This document shows positions 27,366-36,239 of a DNA stretch of 64,000 bases, piece by piece. The position numbers and the translations under genes are program-made. Source of the stretch: Aquaticitalea lipolytica (GTDB lineage: Bacteria > Bacteroidota > Bacteroidia > Flavobacteriales > Flavobacteriaceae); the NCBI RefSeq assembly GCF_014641635.1, contig NZ_BMIC01000002.1, positions 62,001-126,000 of the forward strand, read 5' to 3'. Under the pieces are notes generated by a model. It was not told the origin of the DNA. It was given only the letters and a program-made list of their open reading frames with translations, and made no database searches. Numbering within the stretch: the stretch's first letter is position 1; each line of letters starts with the position of its first letter.

Positions 27366-27394
27366 AGATGCTGAAACAAGTTCAGCATGACAAA
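27366..27394. repeat. REP-like hairpin repeat, right copy (inverted)
   Basis: Inverted copy of 27015-27043. The hairpin is ATGCTGAA-CTTGT-TTCAGCAT (8 pairs, read on the minus strand). The two differences from the left copy are a compensating base pair, A-T to G-C, so the hairpin is kept. Confidence 0.85.
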
Positions 27395-27440
27395 GATAAT
27401 AGGATTATTACTAGAACCATAACTGGTTCAAGATCTACTA

Positions 27441-30224
27441 TTATAGTTTACCTTTTAAGAATGTTCCTGTAATAGAGTTTTTATTTTTCACTAACTCTTC
27501 AGGAGTACCTTGAGCTACTAATTGTCCACCACGTTCACCACCTTCAGGACCAAGATCAATTATATAGTCAGCACATTTTATAAGTTCTAAATTATGCTCA
27601 ATAACTATAATTGAATGTCCTTGTTCTATTAACGCTTGAAAAGATTTTAGTAATTTTTTGATGTCGTGAAAATGCAATCCTGTAGTAGGCTCATCAAAAA
27701 TAAATAAGGCATTATCGCTTTTTGTTCCTTTACCTAAAAACGTAGCTAGTTTAATACGTTGAGCTTCACCACCAGAAAGGGTAGATGAGCTTTGTCCAAG
27801 TGTTACATAACCTAAACCAACATCTTGAAGTGGTTGTAACTTGCTTTGTATTTTGGTTTGACCATGTATATCAAAAAACGCAATAGCATCATCGATAGTC
27901 ATATTTAGAATATCGTCAATGCTTTTATCTTGAAAAGCAACTTCTAAAACTTCCTTTTTAAAGCGCTTTCCATTACAGGTTTCACAAGTTAAATGCACAT
28001 CTGCCATAAACTGCATTTCAATAGTAACTTCACCATCACCTTTACAGGTTTCACAACGTCCACCATCGACATTAAAAGAGAAATGTTTAGCTTGATAATT
28101 ACGTATTTTACTCAATTTTTGATTGGCATACAAAGCTCTAATATCGTCGTAAGCCTTAACATACGTCACAGGGTTTGAACGAGATGAACGACCAATTGGA
28201 TTTTGGTCTACAAACTCGATATGTTTTATGTTTTTAAAATTACCTTTTAACTCTGTAAATTGTCCTGCTTTATCACCAAAGCCAGTTAATTGCTTTTGAA
28301 TTGTTGGAAAAAGAATTTTTTTAACCAATGTACTTTTACCACTTCCTGAAACTCCAGTAATAACCGTTAGCATTTCTAAAGGGAAAGTGACATCTATATT
28401 CTGAAGGTTATGCTCACGAGCGCCAACTATATCTATTTGATATTTTGATGTTCTTCTTTTTTTAGGCACTTCAATTTCTAAGCTTCCATTCAAATACTTA
28501 GCAGTAAGTGAATCTGAAATTAAAATATCATTATAAGTTCCTGCAGCTACAACTTCACCACCAAAAGTACCAGCTTCAGGACCAATATCTATAATTTCGT
28601 CTGCTGCTTGCATGATATCTTCATCATGTTCAACCACAATAACTGTGTTTCCTAAATCGCGTAAAGCTTTTAAAACAACAATTAGTTTTTCGGTATCTTT
28701 TGGATGCAAACCAATACTTGGTTCATCTAATATATACATTGAGCCTACTAAGCTACTACCTAACGATGTTGCTAAGTTTATACGTTGGCTTTCTCCACCA
28801 GATAAAGTATTTGAGCGTCTGTTTAGAGTTAAATAATCTAATCCTACGTTTGATAAAAAAGAAAGTCTGTTGGTGATTTCTTTTAATAAGCGTTCAGCAA
28901 TTTTGCTGTCGTAATCATTAAGTTCTAATTGCTTGAAGAAATTAATAAGCTTATCAATAGGCATTTCAACTAAATCTGTAATGGTAACACCAGCAATTTT
29001 TACATAATTGGCTTCTTCACGCAAACGTTTACCATGACATGTATTGCACTTGGTTTTACCTCTGTAGCGTGATAGCATTACTCTATTCTGAATTTTATAT
29101 GCTTTAGATTCTAATTCAGCAAAAAGAGAATTTAAGCCTTCAAAATATTGATTACCATCCCAAACGAGTTGCTTTTGTGCAGCACTTAACTGAAAGTAAG
29201 GCTTATGAATAGGGAAATCGAACTTATGCGAATTGTTTACTAATTGATCTCTATACCAACTCATACTTTCTCCACGCCAAGGAAAAATTGCATTTTCATA
29301 GATTGATAACCCTGTATTTGGAATAACTAAATCTTCATCAATACCAATAACATCACCATAGCCTTCACACTTTGGGCAAGCTCCATAAGGATTATTAAAA
29401 CTAAACAGATGCACATTAGGCTCTAAAAACGTAATGTTATCTAATTCAAATTTATTATTAAAGGTGTCTTGTTTGTTATCTGATAAAGATTCTATTATTG
29501 TTGTTCCTTTTCCTTCAAAAAAAGCAGTTTCAATAGCATCAGCCAATCTGTTATAAAAATCCTCTTCATGCTTAACAACAATTCTGTCTACAACTAAAAA
29601 CACATCTTTTTTAAGTCCTTTTTCGATGGCATCTTCAATTCGTAAAACATCATCTTTATATTTTACTCTTGCATAACCTTGTTGCTGTAATACTTTTAGT
29701 TTGTCTTCCATTGTTCTGTCTTTCTCCAAAGTAATAGGAGAGAGGAGCAATAGTTTTTCACCATCTTTGAAGGATTTTACTAAGTTTAATACATCAGCAG
29801 TTGTATGTTTTTTTACCAAATTACCCGATACTGGAGAGTATGTTTTACCAATACGAGCAAATAGTAATTTTAGATAATCATAAATTTCAGTCGTTGTGCC
29901 AACAGTAGAACGAGGGTTTGTAGAATTTACTTTTTGCTCTATCGCTATTGCAGGAGCTATGCCTTTAATATAATCAACTTTAGGTTTGTTTAAACGCCCT
30001 AAAAACTGACGAGCATAGCTTGACAAACTCTCAACATAGCGACGCTGACCTTCAGCATATAAAGTATCAAAAGCTAAACTAGACTTTCCTGAACCAGATA
30101 ATCCTGTTATTACAACTAGCTTATTTCTTGGAATAACAACATCTATATTTTTAAGGTTGTGAAGATTAGCACCTTTTATAATAATGTTCTGTTTTGGATT
30201 AACTTCGGAAAGGTTAATTTTCAT
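27441..30224 (-). CDS. uvrA: UvrABC excinuclease subunit A
   Basis: A 927-residue DNA-damage sensor with two ABC ATPase modules. The first Walker A is [13 protein letters not shown], the first signature LSGGESQRI, the second Walker [14 protein letters not shown], and the second signature LSGGEAQRI. Zinc-binding motifs are CPKCEGYGD with CNTCHGKRL and CETCKGDGE with CETCNGKRF. The start at 30224 (MKINLSEVN) is preferred to the ATG at 30257 because a TATCTTTG -7 box (30247-30254) would overlap the longer start. It works with UvrB and UvrC in nucleotide-excision repair. It stands alone here. Confidence 0.97.
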   Translation of the reverse strand: MKINLSEVNPKQNIIIKGANLHNLKNIDVVIPRNKLVVITGLSGSGKSSLAFDTLYAEGQRRYVESLSSYARQFLGRLNKPKVDYIKGIAPAIAIEQKVNSTNPRSTVGTTTEIYDYLKLLFARIGKTYSPVSGNLVKKHTTADVLNLVKSFKDGEKLLLLSPITLEKDRTMEDKLKVLQQQGYARVKYKDDVLRIEDAIEKGLKKDVFLVVDRIVVKHEEDFYNRLADAIETAFFEGKGTTIIESLSDNKQDTFNNKFELDNITFLEPNVHLFSFNNPYGACPKCEGYGDVIGIDEDLVIPNTGLSIYENAIFPWRGESMSWYRDQLVNNSHKFDFPIHKPYFQLSAAQKQLVWDGNQYFEGLNSLFAELESKAYKIQNRVMLSRYRGKTKCNTCHGKRLREEANYVKIAGVTITDLVEMPIDKLINFFKQLELNDYDSKIAERLLKEITNRLSFLSNVGLDYLTLNRRSNTLSGGESQRINLATSLGSSLVGSMYILDEPSIGLHPKDTEKLIVVLKALRDLGNTVIVVEHDEDIMQAADEIIDIGPEAGTFGGEVVAAGTYNDILISDSLTAKYLNGSLEIEVPKKRRTSKYQIDIVGAREHNLQNIDVTFPLEMLTVITGVSGSGKSTLVKKILFPTIQKQLTGFGDKAGQFTELKGNFKNIKHIEFVDQNPIGRSSRSNPVTYVKAYDDIRALYANQKLSKIRNYQAKHFSFNVDGGRCETCKGDGEVTIEMQFMADVHLTCETCNGKRFKKEVLEVAFQDKSIDDILNMTIDDAIAFFDIHGQTKIQSKLQPLQDVGLGYVTLGQSSSTLSGGEAQRIKLATFLGKGTKSDNALFIFDEPTTGLHFHDIKKLLKSFQALIEQGHSIIVIEHNLELIKCADYIIDLGPEGGERGGQLVAQGTPEELVKNKNSITGTFLKGKL

Positions 30225-30246
30225 ATGCTTTTTGTGTCTAAGAATG

Positions 30247-30254
30247 CAAAGATA
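30247..30254 (-). promoter_or_regulatory. -7 box (TATCTTTG) for uvrA
   Basis: The minus strand reads TATCTTTG 22 bases upstream of the chosen ATG (30224). It overlaps the alternative start at 30257, which argues against that start. Confidence 0.5.
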
Positions 30255-30320
30255 CATTAACTATTTATGTCTTTAAAAAAACTTATTGTGCAATAAAATG
30301 TTAAAATTTAACACGAAATC

Positions 30321-30352
30321 TTGCTTTTTAGGAATGATTGTTGTTATATTTG
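30321..30352 (+). promoter_or_regulatory. Promoter for the ECF sigma factor gene
   Basis: TTG at 30321-30323 and TATATTTG at 30345-30352 with a 21-base spacer. The transcript would start near 30358, giving a leader of about 95 bases. Confidence 0.5.
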
Positions 30353-30392
30353 GAGCATAAACATCTAAAACATAGTTGCCTATATCATAATA

Positions 30393-30447
30393 TTACTTTA
30401 AAAGATTAACCCCAAGCTAAGAAGTTTTCTTCTTTGCCTTAAAGTAA
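30393..30447 (+). promoter_or_regulatory. Structured leader of the sigma factor gene
   Basis: A 9-base perfect inverted repeat, TTACTTTAA (30393-30401) and TTAAAGTAA (30439-30447), encloses a second hairpin AAGAAG-TTTT-CTTCTT (30419-30434). The outer arm ends five bases before the ATG, so folding could block initiation. No riboswitch class is recognised. Confidence 0.45.
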
Positions 30448-30452
30448 AAATT

Positions 30453-31037
30453 ATGAAACAAGAACTTATCACTGACGCTGTTTTAGTAAGCAATTATCTG
30501 CAAGGAGACGAAAGTGCTCTCTCGGTATTAATTACCAGACACAAGCAAAAAATTTACAGTTTTATTTATTCAAAAGTATATGATAGAGACATCACTGAAG
30601 ATATCTTTCAGGATACTTTCATTAAAGTTATTAGAACTTTAAAACTAGGAAAATACAATGAAGAAGGTAAGTTTTTACCTTGGGTAATGCGTATTTCACA
30701 CAATTTGGTTATTGATCATTTTAGAAAAAACAATCGTATGCCAAAATTTGATAATACTGGTGAATTTAGCATTTTTTCTGTACTAAGCGATTCGTCGTTA
30801 AATGCTGAGAAACAAATAATAAAAGAGCAAGTTGAAAGCGACTTAAGGCGTTTAATTGAAGAGTTGCCAGACGATCAAAAAGACGTGTTAATGATGCGTA
30901 TGTATCAAGATATGAGTTTTAAAGAAATATCAGATAAAACAGGCGTTAGTATTAATACTGCACTAGGAAGAATGCGTTATGCGTTAATTAACCTAAGAAA
31001 GGTAATAGATCAAAAAAATATAATTTTAACGAATTAA
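30453..31037 (+). CDS. ECF RNA polymerase sigma factor
   Basis: A 194-residue sigma factor. Region 2 (about 25-90) contains the DITEDIFQDTFIKVIRTL core and LPWVMRISHNLVIDHFRK. Region 4 (about 130-185) ends in a helix-turn-helix with YQDMSFKEISDKTGVSINTALGRMRYAL. There is no fused anti-sigma domain and no adjacent anti-sigma gene. A 48-residue gene follows after 57 bases, and a conserved companion of that kind is typical of this sigma-gene neighbourhood in Flavobacteriia. The leader is structured and has its own promoter. Confidence 0.92.
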   Translation: MKQELITDAVLVSNYLQGDESALSVLITRHKQKIYSFIYSKVYDRDITEDIFQDTFIKVIRTLKLGKYNEEGKFLPWVMRISHNLVIDHFRKNNRMPKFDNTGEFSIFSVLSDSSLNAEKQIIKEQVESDLRRLIEELPDDQKDVLMMRMYQDMSFKEISDKTGVSINTALGRMRYALINLRKVIDQKNIILTN

Positions 31038-31094
31038 TATAATAAATAAAGTTTTGATGCGTTATTAGGATTATAATTAACTAAAAATCCAAAA

Positions 31095-31241
31095 ATGGCA
31101 AAACTTTACTCTGAAAAAACTCCCCAAATTAAAAACGATTTGAACCCAAAAGAGGAAACAGTAAATTTTCTTCTTAATTATTCTAAGGCTTTAAGTGTTA
31201 TTGATTATAATAAATTGAAGTTTGAAGCACTTCTAAACTAA
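31095..31241 (+). CDS. Small protein (48 residues) after the sigma factor gene
   Basis: Begins MAKLYSEKTPQIKNDL and ends LKFEALLN before a TAA at 31239. It is short but reads as a real protein: Lys/Glu-rich N-terminus, then an amphipathic helix (TVNFLLNYSKALSVIDYN). It lies between the sigma factor gene and a good terminator (31248-31284) with no other candidate in the gap. Such a 48-50 residue protein after an ECF sigma gene recurs in flavobacterial genomes, as far as I recall. It might modulate sigma activity, but that is a guess. Confidence 0.6.
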   Translation: MAKLYSEKTPQIKNDLNPKEETVNFLLNYSKALSVIDYNKLKFEALLN

Positions 31242-31247
31242 ACTTGG

Positions 31248-31284
31248 AAAAGTCCTGAAAGTTAGCTCATCAGGACTTTTTTTT
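31248..31284. terminator. Bidirectional intrinsic terminator
   Basis: Perfect 11-pair stem, AAAAGTCCTGA (31248-31258) and TCAGGACTTTT (31270-31280), then a T-run to 31284. The right arm contains the stop codon of the opposite-strand endonuclease III gene. Confidence 0.85.
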
Positions 31285-31926
31285 ATTGTATTCATTTATA
31301 ACGGAAGTTCTACCAATGGTTTTGGTAATAATATCTTTATCCAAATCCCAACCTCTTGCTGGAGAATATTCGCGTCCGTACCATATAATTTGAAGATGTA
31401 AATCGTTCCATAATTCTTTTGGAAATAGACGTTTAGCATCTTTTTCAGTTTGCACAACATTTTTCCCATTAGAAAGATTCCAACGATACATAAGTCTGTG
31501 AATGTGTGTGTCGACTGGGAAAGCAGGAATACCAAAAGCTTGAGATAAAACAACAGCTGCTGTTTTATGACCAACAGCAGGTAGTTCTTCTAAATCTTCA
31601 TACGTTTTAGGCACTTTACCATTGTGTTTTTCGATTAAAATTTTTGATAGACCATAAATACCTTTACTTTTCATAGGTGATAAGCCTACAGGTTTTATAA
31701 TTTCTCTTATTTCTTCAACAGATAGTTTAATCATGTCATAAGGATTATCTGCTTTTGCAAATAATAAAGGAGTAATTTGGTTTACACGTACATCTGTGCT
31801 TTGAGCTGACATTAAAACAGCAATTAATAATGTATATGGATCTTTATGTTCTAAAGGAATAGGAATTGTTGGATATAACTCATTTAACGTAGTTATAACA
31901 AAGTCTACCTTTTCTTGTTTGGTCAT
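31270..31926 (-). CDS. nth: Endonuclease III-like DNA glycosylase without the iron-sulfur cluster loop
   Basis: A 218-residue base-excision repair glycosylase. The helix-hairpin-helix is LEELPAVGHKTAAVVLSQAF with catalytic Lys121, and the catalytic Asp139 is in PVDTHIHR. The usual C-terminal [4Fe-4S] ligands (C-x6-C-x2-C-x5-C) are absent: the region reads WYGREYSPARGWDLDKD and no cysteine occurs there. The ATG at 31926 (MTKQEKVDF) is chosen because the extra 34 residues upstream overlap the divergent bcp promoter region and do not fit the family. It likely keeps glycosylase and AP-lyase activity. It is transcribed divergently from bcp across 37 bases. Confidence 0.92.
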   Translation of the reverse strand: MTKQEKVDFVITTLNELYPTIPIPLEHKDPYTLLIAVLMSAQSTDVRVNQITPLLFAKADNPYDMIKLSVEEIREIIKPVGLSPMKSKGIYGLSKILIEKHNGKVPKTYEDLEELPAVGHKTAAVVLSQAFGIPAFPVDTHIHRLMYRWNLSNGKNVVQTEKDAKRLFPKELWNDLHLQIIWYGREYSPARGWDLDKDIITKTIGRTSVINEYNKKKS

Positions 31927-31963
31927 ATGTTGTATTTTTACAAAAATCAAAGTTAAACTAAAT

Positions 31964-32416
31964 ATGACCAAATTAAAAGTAGGAGATAAGGCTCCAAATT
32001 TTTCAGCAAACGATGAACAAGGAAACACAGTTTCACTATCAGATTATAAAGGAAAAAAATTAGTAGTTTTTTTCTATCCTAAAGCAAATACACCAACTTG
32101 TACTGTTGAGGCTTGCAACTTAAGAGATAATTATAAAGATTTAAGTAATAAAGGTTATGAAATTTTAGGTGTTAGTGCAGATAGCCAGAAAAAGCAATCA
32201 AACTTTAAAAAGAAATATAGTTTTCCTTATCCTTTATTAGCAGATGAAGACAAAGCTGTAATAAAAGCTTTTGATGTTTGGGGAGAAAAAAAGTTTATGG
32301 GACGAACGTTTGATGGTATACATCGTTTAACCTTTGTTATAGACGAAAATGGCGTTATTGAAAAAATTATTGATGATGTGAAGGCTAAAATTCACGCAGA
32401 ACAAATTCTATCTTAA
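31964..32416 (+). CDS. bcp: Thioredoxin-dependent peroxiredoxin, Bcp family
   Basis: A 150-residue thiol peroxidase that reduces hydrogen peroxide and organic hydroperoxides. The peroxidatic Cys is in NTPTCTVEACNLRD, with the second Cys five positions later as resolving residue, the Bcp/PrxQ pattern. The start at 31964 (MTKLKVGDKAPNF) matches the family, whereas the ORF upstream to 31919 would run into nth. It shares a 37-base divergent region with nth, so a common regulator of DNA repair and peroxide stress is possible. A palindromic terminator follows. Confidence 0.92.
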   Translation: MTKLKVGDKAPNFSANDEQGNTVSLSDYKGKKLVVFFYPKANTPTCTVEACNLRDNYKDLSNKGYEILGVSADSQKKQSNFKKKYSFPYPLLADEDKAVIKAFDVWGEKKFMGRTFDGIHRLTFVIDENGVIEKIIDDVKAKIHAEQILS

Positions 32417-32419
32417 TAA

Positions 32420-32443
32420 AAAAGCGACCAATTGGTCGCTTTT
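32420..32443. terminator. Bidirectional intrinsic terminator
   Basis: AAAAGCGACC-AATT-GGTCGCTTTT, a perfect 10-pair stem with a four-base loop. It lies between bcp and the conserved gene that ends at 32447 on the other strand. Confidence 0.85.
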
Positions 32444-32446
32444 CTT

Positions 32447-33898
32447 TTATTCTTTATGAATCACTTCTTCCGATTCACAGCCAAATAGGCTTTTCTCTTT
32501 TATGATATTTGCAACTCCTTTTGGTAACATAGATTCCCAACCAACTTTCCCATCTGAAATAGCTTTTAAAACTGTACGTGAGAAGATTGATAAAATAGAT
32601 CTATCATAATCTGTTATATCAACAACTTTACCATTGTATTTAAAGAATTTATATAATTCTTTCATACGTGGATGCACTTTTAAGTTTTCGCTATTAGTGA
32701 TTGTTCCATCTTCATTTTCCATTGGGTATAGGTAAACGCGTAAATCTTTAAAGAACAGTTTACCAAATGCTTCTAAAATACCTCCACTTAAGTGACGATA
32801 GTATTTTTCATCAAAAATATCAACTAAATTATTTACTCCCATAGCCAATCCCATACGAGCTTTTGAGTATTGAGAGAAATATTCAACGAGTTTATAATAT
32901 TCCTGGAAATTAGATATAAGAACTGTATGTCCTAAAGAACATAACAATTCAGCTCTATCCATGAAATCTTGTTCATCAATTTCGCCTTCAGCACGTAAGT
33001 TAGATAATGTAATTTCAAATACTACTTGAGTGTTCTCTACATCAACCTTGTTTTCTTTAACAAACATATCATATGATTTTTCAAACATATCAATGTTTAC
33101 TTTAGTTACAGGTCTAAAACTACCACGAAGCGCTAATATATTCTTTTTATAAAGTACTCTTGCTGGTAATACATTATTACCATCAGGAGCAAACATTACG
33201 GCATCTGTCATTCCGTTTTTAACAAGCTGTAAACTCATTAAACGATTATCGACATCTTTAAACACAGGACCAGAGAAGTTAATAGTATCAATCTCTATTT
33301 GGTCTTTATCTAAATGGTCATATAAATAACGAAGTAATTTTTTTGGAACATCATATTTATAAAAAGCTCCATAAATAAGGTTTGTTCCTAAAATACCAAG
33401 TGTTTCTTGTTGTAATCGCGCGTCGTTTTCTTTAAAACGTAAGTGTAAAATAATCTCGTTATAGTCTTGGTCTGGCTCAATTTGATATTTTATACCAACC
33501 CAACCATGTCCTTTATATTTTTTTGCAAAATCTATTGTAGCTACAGTATTAGCAAACGAAAAGAACATTTTGTTAGGATGTTTATCTCTAGTAATACGCT
33601 CTTCAATCAAATCGATTTCATGAGTTAGCATTTTGCGTAATCGAGCTTCAGTTACGTAACGACCATCATCTTCAATACCATAAATAGCATCACTAAAGTC
33701 TTTATCATAAGCAGACATAGCTTTTGCAATTGTCCCAGAAGCACCACCAGCTCTAAAGAAATGACGTACAGTTTCTTGACCTGCACCAATTTCGGCAAAG
33801 GTTCCATAAATGTTTTCATTTAGATTTATTCGGAGTGCTTTAGTTTTTAGAGAAGGAATTTCATCAAATTCTTTATCTCCTTTTAGGGTAATTTCCAT
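32447..33898 (-). CDS. Conserved protein of unknown function (about 480 residues)
   Basis: A 483-residue soluble protein with no signal peptide or membrane span. Distinctive segments are GAGQETVRHFFRAGGASGTIAKAMSAY near the N-terminus and GMTDAVMFAPDGNNVLPARVLY in the middle. This is a widely conserved family in Bacteroidota, to my memory sometimes labelled nicotinate-nucleotide adenylyltransferase in databases. I see no HxGH or ISSTxxR-type adenylyltransferase motif that would support that name. Possible catalytic residues cannot be identified. It has its own promoter (33924-33953), so it is a single-gene unit. Confidence 0.75.
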   Translation of the reverse strand: MEITLKGDKEFDEIPSLKTKALRINLNENIYGTFAEIGAGQETVRHFFRAGGASGTIAKAMSAYDKDFSDAIYGIEDDGRYVTEARLRKMLTHEIDLIEERITRDKHPNKMFFSFANTVATIDFAKKYKGHGWVGIKYQIEPDQDYNEIILHLRFKENDARLQQETLGILGTNLIYGAFYKYDVPKKLLRYLYDHLDKDQIEIDTINFSGPVFKDVDNRLMSLQLVKNGMTDAVMFAPDGNNVLPARVLYKKNILALRGSFRPVTKVNIDMFEKSYDMFVKENKVDVENTQVVFEITLSNLRAEGEIDEQDFMDRAELLCSLGHTVLISNFQEYYKLVEYFSQYSKARMGLAMGVNNLVDIFDEKYYRHLSGGILEAFGKLFFKDLRVYLYPMENEDGTITNSENLKVHPRMKELYKFFKYNGKVVDITDYDRSILSIFSRTVLKAISDGKVGWESMLPKGVANIIKEKSLFGCESEEVIHKE

Positions 33899-33923
33899 TT
33901 TATAGCTTGAGATTAATACAGTA

Positions 33924-33953
33924 CAAAGGTATTAATTTGCTTACTTAAACAAA
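33924..33953 (-). promoter_or_regulatory. Promoter for the conserved unknown gene
   Basis: Minus strand: TTTG (33953-33950), 18-base spacer, TACCTTTG (33931-33924), then 25 bases to the ATG at 33898. Close to the Bacteroidota consensus. Confidence 0.6.
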
Positions 33954-33963
33954 AAAATAAACT

Positions 33964-33971
33964 TACTTTTG
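33964..33971 (+). promoter_or_regulatory. -7 box (TACTTTTG) for the MBL-fold gene
   Basis: TACTTTTG ends 17 bases before the TTG start at 33989. The -33 TTTG at 33936-33939 is 24 bases away, a little far. Confidence 0.45.
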
Positions 33972-33988
33972 TTGTAAACTTAACACTC

Positions 33989-34750
33989 TTGAAAATTACA
34001 TTTTTAGGCACAGGAACATCTCAAGGAATTCCAGTTATAGGAAGCTCTCATCCTGTATGTTTAAGTTCTAACCCAAAAGACAAGCGTTTAAGAGTATCTG
34101 TGCTTATAGAGTGGGACAATTATGTGTATGTAATTGATTGTGGTCCTGATTTTAGACAACAGATGCTAAATGCTAAATGCACTAAGCTAGATGGCATTAT
34201 TTTTACACACGAACATGCTGATCATACAGCTGGTTTAGATGATATTAGACCATTTTATTTTAAGCAAGGAGATATTCCTGTTTATGCACATAAAAGAGTG
34301 ATAAAAGCCCTTGAAGACCGATTTGAATATATTTTTGAAACAGAAAATAAATATGCTGGTGCTCCAGGAGTTACAACTCATCAAATAGAAAATAAACCAT
34401 TTACACTTGGTGGTATTAATGTTATTCCAATTAATGGTATGCATTATAAGCTACAGGTTTTTGGTTTTAGATTTAATGATTTTGCTTATCTAACAGATAT
34501 GAAAACTGTAGAGGATAAGGAAATTGAAAAATTAAAAGGTGTAAAAGTGTTAGTTGTTAATGCTTTAAGAGAAGAGCAGCATGTGTCGCACTTTAATCTA
34601 GATGAAGCACTTGCTTTTATTGATAAAGTAAAGCCAGAAAAAGCATATTTAACGCATATTAGCCACTTATTAGGATTCCACGACGAAGTACAACAAAGGC
34701 TTCCTAAAAACGTTTTTTTAGCATACGATAACCTCCAAATAACTTTATAA
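33989..34750 (+). CDS. MBL-fold metallohydrolase (PhnP-like phosphodiesterase family)
   Basis: A 253-residue metallo-beta-lactamase fold hydrolase. The N-terminus reads LGTGTSQGIPVIG, the PhnP/RNase Z-like opening, and the metal motif is FTHEHADHTAGLDDI. A downstream LTHISHLLGFHDE supplies further histidines. The start is the TTG at 33989 (MKITFLGTG), the only start that retains the conserved first strand. A small membrane-anchored gene follows after two bases. The substrate may be a cyclic phosphate or phosphodiester. There is no phn cluster here. Confidence 0.85.
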   Translation: MKITFLGTGTSQGIPVIGSSHPVCLSSNPKDKRLRVSVLIEWDNYVYVIDCGPDFRQQMLNAKCTKLDGIIFTHEHADHTAGLDDIRPFYFKQGDIPVYAHKRVIKALEDRFEYIFETENKYAGAPGVTTHQIENKPFTLGGINVIPINGMHYKLQVFGFRFNDFAYLTDMKTVEDKEIEKLKGVKVLVVNALREEQHVSHFNLDEALAFIDKVKPEKAYLTHISHLLGFHDEVQQRLPKNVFLAYDNLQITL

Positions 34751-34752
34751 TT

Positions 34753-35256
34753 ATGAAGAATAAAATTTTCATGTATTTGTTCATTTTTTCAGTCTTACTA
34801 TTGATTTTTCAATTCGTTAATTCGAAGAACATTTTTGAATCTTACGAGACTAAATTCACAAAATTTGAACAGCGAGAACAATCATATAAAGATTCTATTG
34901 CTAGTCTGCAAAATGAAAACTCTGATTTAAAGCTTTTTAATTTAGAATACAATGATGATGCATTAAGCTATTTTGATGATAAAGGTTATAACTCGTTAGA
35001 ATTGATTCCTTTTATAAAAGACGAACTATATAAGCTTAACAACTATAAAGGAGACGATCACCCAATTGTGCCTTATGTATCTATGACAGATGGTAAAATG
35101 CTAATAAATAATGTTAGGTTACTTAATCACAAATGGATAATTGCTAATTTTAGTGACGGTAAACATTGGGGAGAACTATTTATCACTTACGAGTTAATAG
35201 AAGGGAATGAACTTAAATTTAAATTGGTTGAGTATTTTTTATATCCAATAAACTAA
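34753..35256 (+). CDS. Membrane-anchored protein of unknown function
   Basis: A 167-residue protein with an N-terminal membrane anchor or signal (about 6-24, FMYLFIFSVLLLIFQFV), a short coiled-coil (about 34-62, ETKFTKFEQREQSYKDS... to ENSDLKL) and a compact C-terminal region rich in aromatics (YVSMTDGKMLINNVRLL and HKWIIANFSDGKHWGEL). The last part reads like a small extracytoplasmic beta-rich domain. It follows the MBL gene by two bases and converges on the esterase with a four-base overlap. No family is recognised. Confidence 0.65.
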   Translation: MKNKIFMYLFIFSVLLLIFQFVNSKNIFESYETKFTKFEQREQSYKDSIASLQNENSDLKLFNLEYNDDALSYFDDKGYNSLELIPFIKDELYKLNNYKGDDHPIVPYVSMTDGKMLINNVRLLNHKWIIANFSDGKHWGELFITYELIEGNELKFKLVEYFLYPIN

Positions 35257-35900
35257 ATTTTATCTTCTAACCAATTTCTGAATTCATAAAAATTTTGTGG
35301 TGCTACACCATGTCCAACAGGAAATTCAGAATATTTGTGTTTTATATTTAAGTTCTCTAAAAACTGAGGTGTTTTCCTTGCCCAATCTACAGGTATTACT
35401 TGATCAACACTTCCATGTGAGCAATAAAAATTAAGATGCGAATAATTTTTTGAATCTAGATGCTCTGGCAATATATCTTTATTTATATAACCACTTAAAG
35501 CTACTACATTTTTAATCTTTTCAGGATATGTAAGTGCAACAGCATAGCTTAATATAGTGCCTTGGCTAAAGCCTAAAAGTGTAACGTTATTAGGATTTAC
35601 TGGGTAGTTATGGCAAGCTTCATCTATAAACTTAGCTATTAAATCTCTAGATGCTTTTGCTTGTTCATCGTCACTCCATTTATTCATTTCTGCATCAAAA
35701 TTAATAGCATACCAAGCATTGCCATAAGGCTGCATCGCATGAGGTGCTCTTACAGAAATAATAAAAAGTTCTTCAGGTAACTCAGTTGCAAAAGAAAACA
35801 AATCGTTTTCATCACTACCATAACCATGAAACATAATAAGTAGTGGTGCGTTTTCTTTTAAAGTTGAAGGTCTTGTAATGTGATGTAATAAACTATTCAT
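35253..35900 (-). CDS. Alpha/beta hydrolase (phospholipase/carboxylesterase family)
   Basis: A 215-residue serine hydrolase. The oxyanion-site start is MFHGYGSDENDLF, the nucleophile is in LLGFSQGTILSYAV, the acid in CSHGSVDQVIPV and the His in FPVGHGVAPQNF. The length and GFSQG nucleophile elbow fit the phospholipase/carboxylesterase (YpfH-like) family. There is no signal peptide. It is the last gene of a four-gene unit starting at 39415, one base after the preceding stop. Confidence 0.88.
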   Translation of the reverse strand: MNSLLHHITRPSTLKENAPLLIMFHGYGSDENDLFSFATELPEELFIISVRAPHAMQPYGNAWYAINFDAEMNKWSDDEQAKASRDLIAKFIDEACHNYPVNPNNVTLLGFSQGTILSYAVALTYPEKIKNVVALSGYINKDILPEHLDSKNYSHLNFYCSHGSVDQVIPVDWARKTPQFLENLNIKHKYSEFPVGHGVAPQNFYEFRNWLEDKI

Positions 35901-35901
35901 T

Positions 35902-36234
35902 CTATTGGCCTATATTTTTAAATAATTTTTGAAAAAAATCACCTAATAAAGGCACAGAGTATAACTTTCCAGTAATTGCTCCAAAAATTGCATACAAAAA
36001 TAAAACAGCAATAAATATCCAAAAAGAGTAAGTAATCATCCAGTTATCAAAACCGCTAACAACAAATCCTAAAATCATTTCTAATAGCCATAAACCTAAA
36101 GCTTGTCTTGTATGAAAAGCCGTAAATTGGTTTCTTTTTTCATTATTCATAAAAAAAGCTATAAGTGTACCTATTAGTGTAAAATAACTAACAATTGCTA
36201 AGGTTTTTCCTTCTTGAATCGTTTGATCTGTCAT
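35902..36234 (-). CDS. DUF4870/Tic20-like small membrane protein
   Basis: A 110-residue protein with three likely membrane spans (about 13-28, 43-63, 67-90). It carries the FTAFHTRQALGLWLLE segment, where a His-x-Arg-Gln-Ala pattern sits at the start of a span, as in DUF4870 proteins. It lies five bases downstream of the dihydroorotase-like gene and one base upstream of the esterase, so all are in one transcript. Function unknown. Confidence 0.8.
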   Translation of the reverse strand: MTDQTIQEGKTLAIVSYFTLIGTLIAFFMNNEKRNQFTAFHTRQALGLWLLEMILGFVVSGFDNWMITYSFWIFIAVLFLYAIFGAITGKLYSVPLLGDFFQKLFKNIGQ

Positions 36235-36239
36235 TATAA

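Noticed and set aside
27396-27440. Terminator of uvrA around GAACCA-TAAC-TGGTTC
   Set aside because: The stem is six pairs without a T-run on the minus strand, so it is too weak to list.
31296-31574. 92-codon minus-strand open frame inside nth
   Set aside because: Overlaps nth in another frame and contains only noise-like sequence.
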